The notes: a model not told the origin generated them from the letters alone. A stretch of 64,000 bases of DNA from DAIRDK01 sp035403225 (GCA_035403225.1 DAONET010000005.1:52429-116428), one strand, 5' to 3'; numbered from the stretch's first letter, positions 43,876 to 52,885 are shown. A program made the numbers and translations.

Positions 43876-44427
43876 ATGAGACATCAGAAGAAAATCAACC
43901 ACCTAGGCAGAACGAGTTCACATCGTAAAGCAATGCTTTCGAACATGGCAGCCTCGTTGATTCTTCATAAAAGAATCACCACGACGGTAGCGAAAGCAAA
44001 AGCATTACGGACGTTTGTCGAACCACTGATCACGAAATCGAAAGAGGATTCTACCCATTCCCGGAGGGTTGTTTTCAGCTATTTACAAAATAAACTGGCT
44101 GTGACTGAATTGTTCCGCGAAGTATCAAAAAAGATCGCAGAACGCCCGGGAGGATATACACGGATCCTGAAAACCGGTTTCCGCGCAGGAGATAATGCCG
44201 ATATGTGCATCATCGAACTGGTCGATTACAATGAAACCATGATGGCTCCTCGCGAAGAAAAAGGGAAGACCAGCCGCAGAAGACGTGGTACCACCGCCAA
44301 GAAAAAAGCAACAAAGGCTGAACCTGAAGCAAAGACGGCTGAACCGGTTGAACCGGCAACGCCCGAATCCACTGACGCCGAACCGGTAAAAGAAACCCCG
44401 GCGCCTGAACAGGAAGAGCAAAAATAA
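43876..44427 (+). CDS. rplQ: 50S ribosomal protein L17 with long acidic/Ala-Pro tail
   Basis: 183 residues. The first 120 are normal L17 (HLGRTSSHRKAMLSNMAASL and ITTTVAKAKALRTFVEPLIT). The last 60 are low complexity: a basic patch (SRRRRGTTAKKKATK) followed by an E/P/A/T-rich stretch. Classical L17 is about 120-130 residues. Followed by a strong terminator. Confidence 0.96.
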   Translation: MRHQKKINHLGRTSSHRKAMLSNMAASLILHKRITTTVAKAKALRTFVEPLITKSKEDSTHSRRVVFSYLQNKLAVTELFREVSKKIAERPGGYTRILKTGFRAGDNADMCIIELVDYNETMMAPREEKGKTSRRRRGTTAKKKATKAEPEAKTAEPVEPATPESTDAEPVKETPAPEQEEQK

Positions 44428-44448
44428 ATGATCTGCTTTTCGAGTTAT

Positions 44449-44486
44449 AAAGGATAATGTAACCCGTTACTTTATCCTTTTTTTTT
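44449..44486 (+). terminator. Terminator after rplQ
   Basis: Stem AAAGGATAA (44449-44457) with TTATCCTTT (44472-44480), extended inside by GTAAC/GTTAC around a two-base loop, then a T run to 44486. It ends only 22 nt before the eno ATG. Confidence 0.88.
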
Positions 44487-44508
44487 GAACATAAAAAAGA
44501 TTTTTAAC

Positions 44509-45798
44509 ATGAGCGCAATCTTGAATATCCATGCACGTCAGATCCTCGATTCAAGAGGAAATCCGACCATCGAAGTGGACGTGATCACCGATAATGGCGT
44601 TCTTGGCAGGGCAGCAATCCCGTCAGGAGCCAGCACCGGCGTTCACGAAGCCGTCGAACTTCGTGATAATGATAAAAACTTCTTCATGGGGAAAGGTGTC
44701 CTCCAGGCTGTCCAGAATGTCAATAAAGTCATCGCGGAAGAGATCCAGGGCATGTACGTCACGGATCAGCAAGAGATCGACCACCGGATGATCGAACTGG
44801 ACGGCACCCCCAACAAATCGAAACTGGGCGCCAATGCCATCCTCGGCGTTTCCCTCGCTGTAGCCAACGCAGCTGCCCAGGTGACCGGACAGACCCTGTA
44901 CCGTTACATCGGCGGCGTTTCTGCCAATACCCTCCCGATCCCGATGATGAACATCCTCAACGGAGGATCACATGCCGATAACTCTATCGACTTCCAGGAA
45001 TTCATGATCATGCCTGTGGGCGCTACCTCGTTCTACGAAGCCATCAGGATGGGATCAGAGGTGTTTCATAACCTGAAAGCCGTTCTGAAAAAGAGCAAAT
45101 ATTCCACTAACGTCGGCGACGAAGGCGGTTTCGCTCCGAACCTGAAATCGAACGAAGAAGCGATCACGTTCATCCTGAAAGCTATCGAACAGGCCGGATA
45201 TAAACCCGGAGATGACATCTGCATCGCCCTTGACCCGGCTGCTTCCGAATACTATATCCCCGAAGAGAATGTCTATCATCTGAAAAAATCAAGCGGCGAA
45301 AAATTGACTCCCGCTGAAATGGTCGCCTTCTGGAAAGAATGGGTGAAAAAATACCCCATCGTCTCCATCGAAGACGGTATGGCCGAAGATGACTGGGACG
45401 GATGGAAGTTGATGACCAAAGACCTGGGAAACAAGATCCAGCTGGTAGGAGACGACCTCTTTGTAACCAATGTTGAACGACTGGCCATGGGGATCAAAAA
45501 AGGAGTTGCTAACTCGATCCTGATAAAAGTGAACCAGATCGGCACCCTGAGCGAAACCATCGACGCGGTTAACATGGCTTACCGCAACAGCTATACCGCT
45601 GTTATCAGCCATCGTTCCGGAGAAACGGAAGATACCACCATCGCCGACCTCGCTGTTGCCCTGAATACCGGCATGATTAAAACAGGATCAGCTTGCCGTA
45701 CCGACCGGATCGCCAAATACAACCAGCTTCTTCGCATCGAAGAACAACTGGGCGATACCGCCAGATACCTGGGAAAAGGTTTCAAATACGCACGGTAA
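44509..45798 (+). CDS. eno: Enolase (phosphopyruvate hydratase)
   Basis: 429-residue glycolytic enzyme that interconverts 2-phosphoglycerate and PEP. Landmarks: ILDSRGNPTIEVDV at the N-terminus, SGASTGVHEAVELRD (mobile loop), GDEGGFAPNL, metal ligands in DPAASEYY, SIEDGMAEDDWDGW and GDDLFVTN, catalytic Lys in ILIKVNQIGTLSET, and SHRSGETEDTTIADLAVA. The start at 44509 is by homology; a TTG at 44485 lies in the T run of the terminator. No clear promoter lies between terminator and ATG. Confidence 0.97.
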   Translation: MSAILNIHARQILDSRGNPTIEVDVITDNGVLGRAAIPSGASTGVHEAVELRDNDKNFFMGKGVLQAVQNVNKVIAEEIQGMYVTDQQEIDHRMIELDGTPNKSKLGANAILGVSLAVANAAAQVTGQTLYRYIGGVSANTLPIPMMNILNGGSHADNSIDFQEFMIMPVGATSFYEAIRMGSEVFHNLKAVLKKSKYSTNVGDEGGFAPNLKSNEEAITFILKAIEQAGYKPGDDICIALDPAASEYYIPEENVYHLKKSSGEKLTPAEMVAFWKEWVKKYPIVSIEDGMAEDDWDGWKLMTKDLGNKIQLVGDDLFVTNVERLAMGIKKGVANSILIKVNQIGTLSETIDAVNMAYRNSYTAVISHRSGETEDTTIADLAVALNTGMIKTGSACRTDRIAKYNQLLRIEEQLGDTARYLGKGFKYAR

Positions 45799-45817
45799 AA
45801 GTTGCGTGAGATACAGG

Positions 45818-45851
45818 AGCCGGGCAAGCGATGGTTTGCCCGGCTTTTTTT
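45818..45851 (+). terminator. Terminator of eno
   Basis: Perfect 10-bp stem (AGCCGGGCAA at 45818-45827, TTGCCCGGCT at 45836-45845), 8-nt loop, then seven T residues. It reaches the last bases of the convergent phosphorylase gene. On the minus strand there is no T run, so it acts one way. Confidence 0.92.
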
Positions 45852-46593
45852 ATAAGGTCCCGATCAGGTGGATCAGCAGATTGGTAACCCGGCGTACATT
45901 CTCCTCAAACACGCGCAGTACCTCTTCCCACGTGACCGGTGAGGTATCTTCCTTCCATGAATCATAATCCGTCGAAAGGGCGATCACGGCATAGGGAATA
46001 CCTGCCTCGAAAGCAAGCGCTGCCTCCGGGGCAATGCTCATGTTGATGATGTCGGCCCCCAGGAAGCGGAACATCTTCGATTCAGCGCGCGTGGAAAAAC
46101 GCGGTCCCTCAATGGTGACGATGGTCCCGGCAGGATGACAGGGCAGTCCCAACTCTTTTGCCGATGCAATCAGTTTCTCCCGGAGCTCTTCCGAGAAAGG
46201 ATCGCCCATAGCGGCGTGGATGAGGTTCCCGTTCTCGAAAATGTCATGGAACGTGTTGACACGGTGACGGGTGAAATCGATGAACTGGTCTGCAATAACC
46301 AGATCGCCGGGACGGATTTCGTCGCGGAGACTGCCGCAAGCGGTGGTGGCGATGATTGCGTCGCAACCCGCTTCGTGAAGAGCGGCAATGTTCGCCCGGT
46401 TGTTGACCTGGGTGGGAGGGATGGAATGGTCACGGTTGTGGCGTGATAAAATAAACAGTTCGCAATTACCCAACTTGCCGTTGAAGAGGGTGGAACTCGG
46501 CGCCCCGTAAGCAGTGGCGATCTCAATTTCTTTTCGTTGTTCCAGGATATCGAGTTTTTCCAGACCCGAACCACCAATCAGTCCAATTTTCAT
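45850..46593 (-). CDS. mtnP: 5'-methylthioadenosine phosphorylase
   Basis: 247-residue nucleoside phosphorylase. It reads GLIGGSGLEKLDIL and SRHNRDHSIPPTQVNNRANI, with the phosphate-binding GGSG and RH positions, and IINMSIAPEAALAFEAGIPY. The purine-site segment STDYDSWKE keeps the two Asp residues that select 6-aminopurines in human MTA phosphorylase, so MTA is favoured over inosine or guanosine. MTA is the by-product of spermidine and other aminopropyl syntheses, and the enzyme recycles it. A methylthioinosine or general purine phosphorylase remains possible. Confidence 0.85.
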   Translation of the reverse strand: MKIGLIGGSGLEKLDILEQRKEIEIATAYGAPSSTLFNGKLGNCELFILSRHNRDHSIPPTQVNNRANIAALHEAGCDAIIATTACGSLRDEIRPGDLVIADQFIDFTRHRVNTFHDIFENGNLIHAAMGDPFSEELREKLIASAKELGLPCHPAGTIVTIEGPRFSTRAESKMFRFLGADIINMSIAPEAALAFEAGIPYAVIALSTDYDSWKEDTSPVTWEEVLRVFEENVRRVTNLLIHLIGTL

Positions 46594-46655
46594 CTTCCTT
46601 CGTATTAATCGGGCTAAAGTACATAATTTTCCCCGTTTGTTGTGACAGAAAACCG

Positions 46656-46663
46656 TATCTTTG
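46656..46663 (+). promoter_or_regulatory. Promoter TTTG-N16-TATCTTTG for the CcmF-like gene
   Basis: Exact TAnnTTTG box, 21 nt before the ATG at 46685, with TTTG at 46636-46639. A TTG start at 46661 lies in the box and is rejected. Confidence 0.6.
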
Positions 46664-46684
46664 AAACATATTTATCCATTCTTT

Positions 46685-48736
46685 ATGTCTGTTGCATACA
46701 TAGGAGAACATCTCCTGCCCGGACAAATCGGTGAATGCATGGTCTGGACAGCCTTGATGGCCGCCCTTGTCTCGGCCTTCTTGTTTTTCCTGCGGACCCG
46801 CGATAAATACTCCGCCAGCGTCCGGCTGAAAGCCTGTTCCCGTATGCTTTACCTCCTCAGCACACTGGCCGTCACCGGTGTCGCGGTCACCCTTTTTTAC
46901 CTCATCTTTTACCACCGGTTCGAATATGCCTACGTGTGGAAGTATTCGTCGTCAGCCCTGCCGTTGAAATATATCATTTCCTGCTTTTGGGCGGGGCAGG
47001 AGGGGAGCTTCGTGGTGTGGGCGGTATTCCAGTCCCTGATCGGACTGGCGTTGATCCGGTTGGCCGGAAAGCGGGAATCTTCCGTGATGTGGATCTTTAC
47101 ATTGGCTAACGTTATGCTGCTGGCTATGCTGCCCGGAATCCGGCTCGGCAGCATCACCATCGGAAACAGCCCGTTTGCTTTATTACGGGAAGTGTACGGC
47201 GCCTCCGGGAATTCGATTTTTCAGCAGGCTGATTATCTTCGATTGCTGGGCGACGGCAACGGATTGAATCCCCTGTTGGAGAACTTTTGGATGATCATTC
47301 ATCCGCCGGTGTTGTTCCTTGGGTATGCGCTGACGCTGGTGCCCTTTTGCTATGCGGCGGCTGCGCTGATGGGCGGCGAGTACGAAGGGTGGCTCAAACC
47401 CGTGATGCCCTGGATCCTGGCCTCCCTGGCTTTCCTGGGAGCCGGCATTTTGCTTGGCGGAGCCTGGGCATATGTCTCGCTGACGTTTGGTGGATTCTGG
47501 TCGTGGGATCCGGTCGAAAACTCATCGCTGGTCCCCTGGATGACCCTGATTGCGGCGCTTCATTTCGTGATGGTCGCCCGCCGACAGCACCTGGCCTTGT
47601 TCTCGGCCTTCCTGCTGACCATGCTCTCTTATGTCCTCGTACTCTTTGCCACTTGCCTGACACGCAGCGGAGCGCTGTCGGAGACATCTGTCCATTCGTT
47701 CGGTGACAACGGGCTGGCAGGACAACTGATCATCAACGTTGCTTTCTTTTTTATTCTGATGATCGTACTGATCATCAAACGCTTCCGGAAGATAACGGAC
47801 CATAAGCAAGATGTTCTTCTCTCTAAAGAATGCTGGATGTTCATCGGATCCATTGTCATCACCCTGGCTGCCTTCCAACTGATCTTCACCACCTCAGTCC
47901 CGTTGTTTAATAAGCTTTTCGGGACAAGCCTGGCGCCTTCCCGTAATGCACCCGATTTCTACAACCACTGGCAGATGCCGTTTGCATTGCTGGTGGCCGG
48001 TTTTATTGCTTTTTCACAGTTCCTTCATTACCGGGAGAATAAGCCGGAGGTGTTCTTCCGCAAGCTGATCGTCCCCTTCCTGATCGCAGCAGTCCTGACC
48101 GTCGTGATTACCGCCACCGGGATGCTGCGTCAATTCAACCTGGTTCTGTTTCTTTTCGTCCTCCTTTTCGCTATCGTCTCGGTGCTTGCCAACATCCTGT
48201 TCCGGACCAGCAAGCCGCGGAATATGGCCGCCATGATCACCCATGTCGGGTTTGCCCTGTTCCTGACCGGCGTCGTGATCACCTTTTCTAACCACAAAAC
48301 CATTACGAGTAACACTTCCGGCTTCGACCTTGGAAACGAACGGCTGAACAGGGAAAATCAGCTGTTGTTGAAAGGAGATACGCTGTTTACGGGCGGATTC
48401 TGGCTGACCTATGTGGATGAGGATCGTCACGGCCATCAAACGGCTTACCGTATCGATTTTTTACAAAAAGAGAAGGGCAGGTTTCACCGGGGATTTACCC
48501 TTCATCCTTCGGTGAATGTCCATCCTTCGATGGGCGTGGTATATAATCCAGACACGCATCATTTCTTCGGAAAAGATTATTATGCGTACCTCTCAGCGGT
48601 GGGATCCGCTCCTGATTACGTGGTGATCCGGGCTATCATGAATCCCTGGATCAACGTGATGTGGACCGGCGCTGTGGTGATGATGACGGGGATTGGTTTA
48701 GCCATGTTCAAGCGGGCCCGGAAGAGGAAAGGGTGA
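46685..48736 (+). CDS. ccmF: Cytochrome c-type biogenesis protein CcmF
   Basis: 683-residue polytopic membrane protein of the heme-handling superfamily. The WWD-like heme site is seen as WAYVSLTFGGFWSWDPVENS near 262-281, preceded by WAGQEGSFVVW and FWMIIHPPVLFLGYA whose His residues would bind heme. About 14 membrane helices; the C-terminal part (about 545-650) is a periplasmic domain followed by a last helix. It would attach heme to apocytochrome c together with CcmH-type partners, none of which is in the window. It ends 4 bp from the convergent pcm gene. Confidence 0.9.
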   Translation: MSVAYIGEHLLPGQIGECMVWTALMAALVSAFLFFLRTRDKYSASVRLKACSRMLYLLSTLAVTGVAVTLFYLIFYHRFEYAYVWKYSSSALPLKYIISCFWAGQEGSFVVWAVFQSLIGLALIRLAGKRESSVMWIFTLANVMLLAMLPGIRLGSITIGNSPFALLREVYGASGNSIFQQADYLRLLGDGNGLNPLLENFWMIIHPPVLFLGYALTLVPFCYAAAALMGGEYEGWLKPVMPWILASLAFLGAGILLGGAWAYVSLTFGGFWSWDPVENSSLVPWMTLIAALHFVMVARRQHLALFSAFLLTMLSYVLVLFATCLTRSGALSETSVHSFGDNGLAGQLIINVAFFFILMIVLIIKRFRKITDHKQDVLLSKECWMFIGSIVITLAAFQLIFTTSVPLFNKLFGTSLAPSRNAPDFYNHWQMPFALLVAGFIAFSQFLHYRENKPEVFFRKLIVPFLIAAVLTVVITATGMLRQFNLVLFLFVLLFAIVSVLANILFRTSKPRNMAAMITHVGFALFLTGVVITFSNHKTITSNTSGFDLGNERLNRENQLLLKGDTLFTGGFWLTYVDEDRHGHQTAYRIDFLQKEKGRFHRGFTLHPSVNVHPSMGVVYNPDTHHFFGKDYYAYLSAVGSAPDYVVIRAIMNPWINVMWTGAVVMMTGIGLAMFKRARKRKG

Positions 48737-48740
48737 CCGG

Positions 48741-49394
48741 TTATTTCCCGTTCGCCTTGTCTTCCAGCATGGGGACAAACCGAAATGCCCCGTATTCCTT
48801 CTTGGTTAACGTGCCGTCCGCATTCAGGGTAAGCGTTGTCATGATCTGAACATCGTCGGCGCCCAGCGGGATGACCATAATGCCGCCCGGTTTAAGTTGG
48901 CCGATCAGCGCTTCGGGGACGTACGGAGCTGCCGCCGTGATGATGATCCCCTGGAAAGGGGCAAAGGCGGGTAAGCCCTTGTATCCGTCGCCATAGAACG
49001 TCTTGACAGTAGGATACCTGAGGGTTTGAAGCAGCCGTGTTGTCTTGTCGAACAATGCTTTCTGCCTTTCAATGGTGAAGACTTTAGCTCCCATTTCGGC
49101 CAGAATGCAAGCCTGGTAGCCGGATCCGGTGCCTATTTCCAAAATTTTATCTCCTTTTTTGACTTGAAGCAACTCTGTCTGAAACGCGACGGTATATGGT
49201 TGCGAGATAGTCTGTCCGGCCCCGATGGGGAAAGGCTTGTCTTCGTATGCAAACTCAAGAAAAGATGAATCAAAGAAGAAATGGCGCGGCACTTTTTCCA
49301 TGGCGGCGAGCACATTCGGATCACGGATCCCTTTCATGGCAATCGACTCCACCAATTGTTTCCTCAATCCTTTATGCCTGTAATTGTCAATCAT
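48741..49394 (-). CDS. pcm: Protein-L-isoaspartate O-methyltransferase
   Basis: 217-residue repair enzyme that methylates isoaspartyl residues in aged proteins using SAM. YEDKPFPIGAGQTISQPYTV and the SAM site ILEIGTGSGYQACILAEMGA are diagnostic, with the post-I motif VFTIERQ following. A box TATTTTCG (49424-49417, minus) lies 22 nt upstream and may be its promoter. Confidence 0.95.
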   Translation of the reverse strand: MIDNYRHKGLRKQLVESIAMKGIRDPNVLAAMEKVPRHFFFDSSFLEFAYEDKPFPIGAGQTISQPYTVAFQTELLQVKKGDKILEIGTGSGYQACILAEMGAKVFTIERQKALFDKTTRLLQTLRYPTVKTFYGDGYKGLPAFAPFQGIIITAAAPYVPEALIGQLKPGGIMVIPLGADDVQIMTTLTLNADGTLTKKEYGAFRFVPMLEDKANGK

Positions 49395-49448
49395 TATTTA
49401 TCCCTGAAATTTTTGACGAAAATACTCAATTCAATCAACCTAAACGAC

Positions 49449-49456
49449 TACTTTTG
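49449..49456 (+). promoter_or_regulatory. -7 box TACTTTTG for the Gfo/Idh gene
   Basis: Exact TAnnTTTG match 22 nt before the ATG at 49479, divergent from pcm. No clear -33 TTTG. Confidence 0.5.
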
Positions 49457-49478
49457 TAAAAATTAAAACACGCTCCTC

Positions 49479-50462
49479 ATGCTGAAAATCGGTGTTCTTG
49501 GCGCTGGCCACCTGGGTAAAATCCATATAAAATGCATCAAAGAGATCCCGGATTACCTGCTGGTCGGGTTTTATGATCCTGATAAGGAGAATGCTCCGAA
49601 AGTGGAAGCAGAGTTGGGCGTGCGTCGTTTTGATTCGATGGATGAGCTGATTGATGAGGTGGATGTGGTGGATATTGTCACGCCCACTGTTGCGCATTTT
49701 CAATGTGCCACGGGTGCCCTCCGGAAATCAAAGCATGTCTTTATCGAAAAACCGGTAGTGACGACCCTGGAAGAAGCACGGGATCTCATCCGTATTGCCG
49801 GAGAGTCGAATGTCAAGGTGCAGGTTGGTCATGTCGAACGGTTCAATCCTGCCTTCCTGGCGGCGGAACCGTACATCCTTAATCCCATGTTCATCGAATG
49901 CCACCGGCTTTCACAGTTTAACCCGCGTGGAACCGATGTGCCGGTGATCCTCGATCTGATGATCCACGACATTGATATCATCCTGAGTGTGGTAAAGAGC
50001 AAGATCCGTAACATCTCTGCCAGCGGCGTGGCGGTTGTCAGCGATACGCCCGATATTGCCAATGTCCGGATTGAGTTTGAGAACGGATGTGTCGTCAACC
50101 TCACCGCCAGCAGGATATCCATGAAGAACATGCGGAAAGCCCGGTTCTTCCAGAAGGATACATACATCTCTGTCGATTTTTTGAAGAAAGAACTGGAACT
50201 CGTACTTATCAAAAACATGGATGACGACTCGTCAGCACCGCTGACAATTCCCCTGGAACTGCCCGGTAAACCCATGAAGAAGATCGTCATTGACCGGCCT
50301 GAAGTGAAACCCCTCAATGCCATCAAAACCGAGTTGGAAAGCTTCTGCACAGCGATCATCAACAATACCGAACCTCCGGTTACCATCAACGACGGAGTGA
50401 ATGCCCTGGACGTCGCCCATCAGATTATGCAAAAAATTAACCAATCGCTGGCAAAATTGTAG
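49479..50462 (+). CDS. Gfo/Idh/MocA family NAD(P)-dependent oxidoreductase
   Basis: 327 residues. Rossmann motif GAGHLGKIH (8-16), the family EKP at 90-92 with its catalytic Lys, and VGHVERFNPAFLA and LDLMIHDIDIILSV in the C-terminal domain, where the Asp-His pair is the usual catalytic site. Such enzymes oxidise a hydroxyl of a sugar or nucleotide sugar. The form resembles the Bacteroidota core-genome homologues that look like GnnA, which oxidises UDP-GlcNAc for 3-amino lipid A; substrate here is not proven. It is followed after 104 bp by a lipoprotein and a sugar transferase. Confidence 0.83.
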   Translation: MLKIGVLGAGHLGKIHIKCIKEIPDYLLVGFYDPDKENAPKVEAELGVRRFDSMDELIDEVDVVDIVTPTVAHFQCATGALRKSKHVFIEKPVVTTLEEARDLIRIAGESNVKVQVGHVERFNPAFLAAEPYILNPMFIECHRLSQFNPRGTDVPVILDLMIHDIDIILSVVKSKIRNISASGVAVVSDTPDIANVRIEFENGCVVNLTASRISMKNMRKARFFQKDTYISVDFLKKELELVLIKNMDDDSSAPLTIPLELPGKPMKKIVIDRPEVKPLNAIKTELESFCTAIINNTEPPVTINDGVNALDVAHQIMQKINQSLAKL

Positions 50463-50516
50463 TTTTCTGATGCAACTTTTTCCGGTTTCTCTTTTCTTAC
50501 CTTAAAACAGGCAATA

Positions 50517-50524
50517 TACCTTTA
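50517..50524 (+). promoter_or_regulatory. Possible -7 box TACCTTTA for the lipoprotein gene
   Basis: Seven of eight positions match TAnnTTTG, 42 nt before the ATG at 50567, in an otherwise featureless 104-bp gap. Confidence 0.35.
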
Positions 50525-50566
50525 TCAGAGCCGTTACAGAAATACTGTTAACACTCAAAAGAAACT

Positions 50567-51460
50567 ATGTTCAAACGGAAATTTTTACACACGATCTCTC
50601 TTGGCTGTCTGTCATTTTTATTAATTGCTTTCAGCGCATGCGAAAAATTTGAAGGAGATCAGACTATTCCCGCCTATCTGAAGATCGATTCCATAGCACT
50701 TACGACCGATTATACCCATGAAGGTACGGAGTCGCATAACTTCACGGATGCCTGGGTTTATGTGGATGATAACATGATCGGGGCTTTTCAACTTCCCGCC
50801 GAATTTCCGGTCCTGGCAAAAGGGACGCACAAGATCACCATCATGCCCGGGATCAAGAACAACGGTATCGCTGCCACCCGCACCAACTACCCGTTCTGTG
50901 AACCCATTATCATGAATTTCGATTTGTACGAAGACAGCACCGTCAGCCTGGGCACCCTGGAAACCAGCTATTATGCAAGCACTGAGTTCCTGTTGCTCGA
51001 AGACTTCGACGGAGTGGCATGTGACATTGACACCAACTCTCGCAGCCAAGTGCCCATCCAACGAACACCTGTGGGATATCCTGCCACTTTTGAAGGGAAC
51101 CATTCAGCCCTGATAGAGATGGACTCCGTCGGGACCTTGTTCGAGTGCGTCAATAATGCCGACTTCGAAATTCCTTCCGCTGCCGTTTACATGGAGATGA
51201 ATTTTAATACGAACAATCCAGTGGCTGTGGGCGTATACCTCTATGGATACTCCATGATCACCCAAGTGCCCGTTATTTACCTGAATCCGACTAACGGTGC
51301 ATGGAAGAAGATCTATATCAACCTGACCAACGTATTGAATTCTCAAACAGGGGCGGAAAATTTCAGGATTTTCATCAGCGCAACCCATACCGAAGGAGTG
51401 GAACATGCTGAGATCCGGCTGGATAATATTAAAGTAATATCAAGGGTAATTTCAAAATAA
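50567..51460 (+). CDS. Lipoprotein of unknown function
   Basis: 297 residues. A lipoprotein signal peptide ends at the lipobox IAFSAC (Cys near residue 25) followed by EKFEGD. The rest is beta-rich: about 30-140 is a sandwich with DAWVYVDDNMIGAFQLPAEF, resembling carbohydrate-binding or PEGA-like surface domains, and about 145-295 looks like a jelly-roll (YYASTEFLLLEDFDG ... AEIRLDNIKVI). I do not recognise a named family. It is 9 bp upstream of the sugar transferase and probably co-transcribed, which hints at a role in surface polysaccharide. Confidence 0.75.
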   Translation: MFKRKFLHTISLGCLSFLLIAFSACEKFEGDQTIPAYLKIDSIALTTDYTHEGTESHNFTDAWVYVDDNMIGAFQLPAEFPVLAKGTHKITIMPGIKNNGIAATRTNYPFCEPIIMNFDLYEDSTVSLGTLETSYYASTEFLLLEDFDGVACDIDTNSRSQVPIQRTPVGYPATFEGNHSALIEMDSVGTLFECVNNADFEIPSAAVYMEMNFNTNNPVAVGVYLYGYSMITQVPVIYLNPTNGAWKKIYINLTNVLNSQTGAENFRIFISATHTEGVEHAEIRLDNIKVISRVISK

Positions 51461-51469
51461 TCAGAGATC

Positions 51470-52885
51470 ATGAATAAACGGAAACAAGTCGCTACTTACG
51501 TTGTAGCTGATTACATCACAGCGTTGGTTGCGTGGTTCTTCTTTTTCTGTTTCCGGAAATGGACGGTTGATGCCGATGTCTTTCACCATCCTGAATCCAT
51601 CTTTACAGACCCCAATCTCTATGTGGGGATAGCCGTCATCCCGATATTCTGGCTGATCATGTACCTGGTCCTGGGAACCTATCGCCAGATCTTCCGGAAA
51701 TCGAGGCTGAAAGAATTCGGACAAACAGTCCTGATCACGTTTCTCGGCGTGACCATCATTTTCTTCTCCCTCATCCTTGATGACATCATCATCTCCAATC
51801 ATACCTACCTGAAATACTTCATTGTCCTCTTTCTGCTCCATCTTACATTCACGGCGCTGGCACGTTTTATCATTTCGTCGAGGATCGCTTATAAGATACA
51901 TCACGGGATTATCGGTTTCCGGACTATCATCGTCGGAAGCAACGGGAATGCGGTGGCTATCTATAAAGAAATCGAGAGTCAGGAGAGATCTTCGGGAAAT
52001 AAGTTTATCGGGTTTGTAAATGTGGAAGGATATACCCGGTATAAACTGTCGGAGTTCATTCCTCATCTCGGAGAACTCAAAGACTTGAACAAGATCATCA
52101 GTGAAACCAAGGCCGAAGAGGTGATCGTGGCGATCGAACCTTCCGAAAACCATACCGTCGAAAAGATCATCACCCAGTTGGAGGATACTTCCGTGGTGAT
52201 CAAGATCATCCCGGTCATTCAGGACATTCTGCTGGGCTCCGTGAAGACCACCTCCATCTTCCAGGCTCCCCTGATCCAGATCTTCCCCGACCTGATGCCC
52301 GATTGGCAGATGTCGCTCAAACGAATTATCGACGTGGTGGTATCGACGATCTGCCTCATCATCCTTTCCCCGGTATTCCTGGTGACCGCCATCGCCGTCA
52401 AGATGAGTTCTTCCGGTCCCGTGTTCTTCTCCCAGGTGAGAGTAGGCCTGAAAGGAAAACCCTTCCTCATGCATAAGTTCCGGACGATGTACAACAATGC
52501 CGAAGAAAATGGTCCGCAGCTGTCCAGCAAAGATGACCCGCGTATCACCCGTATCGGCAAGTTCCTCCGGAAAGTCAGGCTCGATGAAATACCTCAGTTC
52601 TACACCGTGTTAAAAGGGGATATGAGCATCGTTGGTCCCCGGCCGGAACGACAGCACTTCATCGACCAGATCGTTCAGCGTGCGCCTCATTACCGGCTTT
52701 TACAGAAAGTAAAACCGGGAATCACCTCCTGGGGACAAGTGAAATACGGCTATGCTGAGAATGTTGATCAGATGATCGAAAGACTGAGGTTCGACCTGTT
52801 GTACATCGAGAACATGTCGCTGGCCATGGACTTCAAGATCCTGATTTACACAGCCCTGATCATCTTACAGGGAAGGGGAAAGTAA
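51470..52885 (+). CDS. Undecaprenyl-phosphate glycosylphosphotransferase (polyprenyl sugar transferase)
   Basis: 471 residues. Several N-terminal membrane helices (about 10-135), a Rossmann-like CoA-binding domain (about 140-265), then the bacterial sugar transferase domain (about 280-471): KRIIDVVVSTICLIILSPVF, SGPVFFSQVRVG, FRTMYNNAEENGPQ, DPRITRIGKFLRKVRLDEIP and GDMSIVGPRPER. It starts a lipid-linked oligosaccharide by moving a sugar phosphate to undecaprenyl phosphate, for exopolysaccharide or O-glycan. The last 21 bp overlap the convergent sirtuin gene. Confidence 0.9.
   Translation: MNKRKQVATYVVADYITALVAWFFFFCFRKWTVDADVFHHPESIFTDPNLYVGIAVIPIFWLIMYLVLGTYRQIFRKSRLKEFGQTVLITFLGVTIIFFSLILDDIIISNHTYLKYFIVLFLLHLTFTALARFIISSRIAYKIHHGIIGFRTIIVGSNGNAVAIYKEIESQERSSGNKFIGFVNVEGYTRYKLSEFIPHLGELKDLNKIISETKAEEVIVAIEPSENHTVEKIITQLEDTSVVIKIIPVIQDILLGSVKTTSIFQAPLIQIFPDLMPDWQMSLKRIIDVVVSTICLIILSPVFLVTAIAVKMSSSGPVFFSQVRVGLKGKPFLMHKFRTMYNNAEENGPQLSSKDDPRITRIGKFLRKVRLDEIPQFYTVLKGDMSIVGPRPERQHFIDQIVQRAPHYRLLQKVKPGITSWGQVKYGYAENVDQMIERLRFDLLYIENMSLAMDFKILIYTALIILQGRGK

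Noticed and set aside
51461..52474. Open frame of 337 codons antisense to the sugar transferase
   Set aside because: Asp/Glu/His-rich shadow of a membrane protein; the sense gene is certain.
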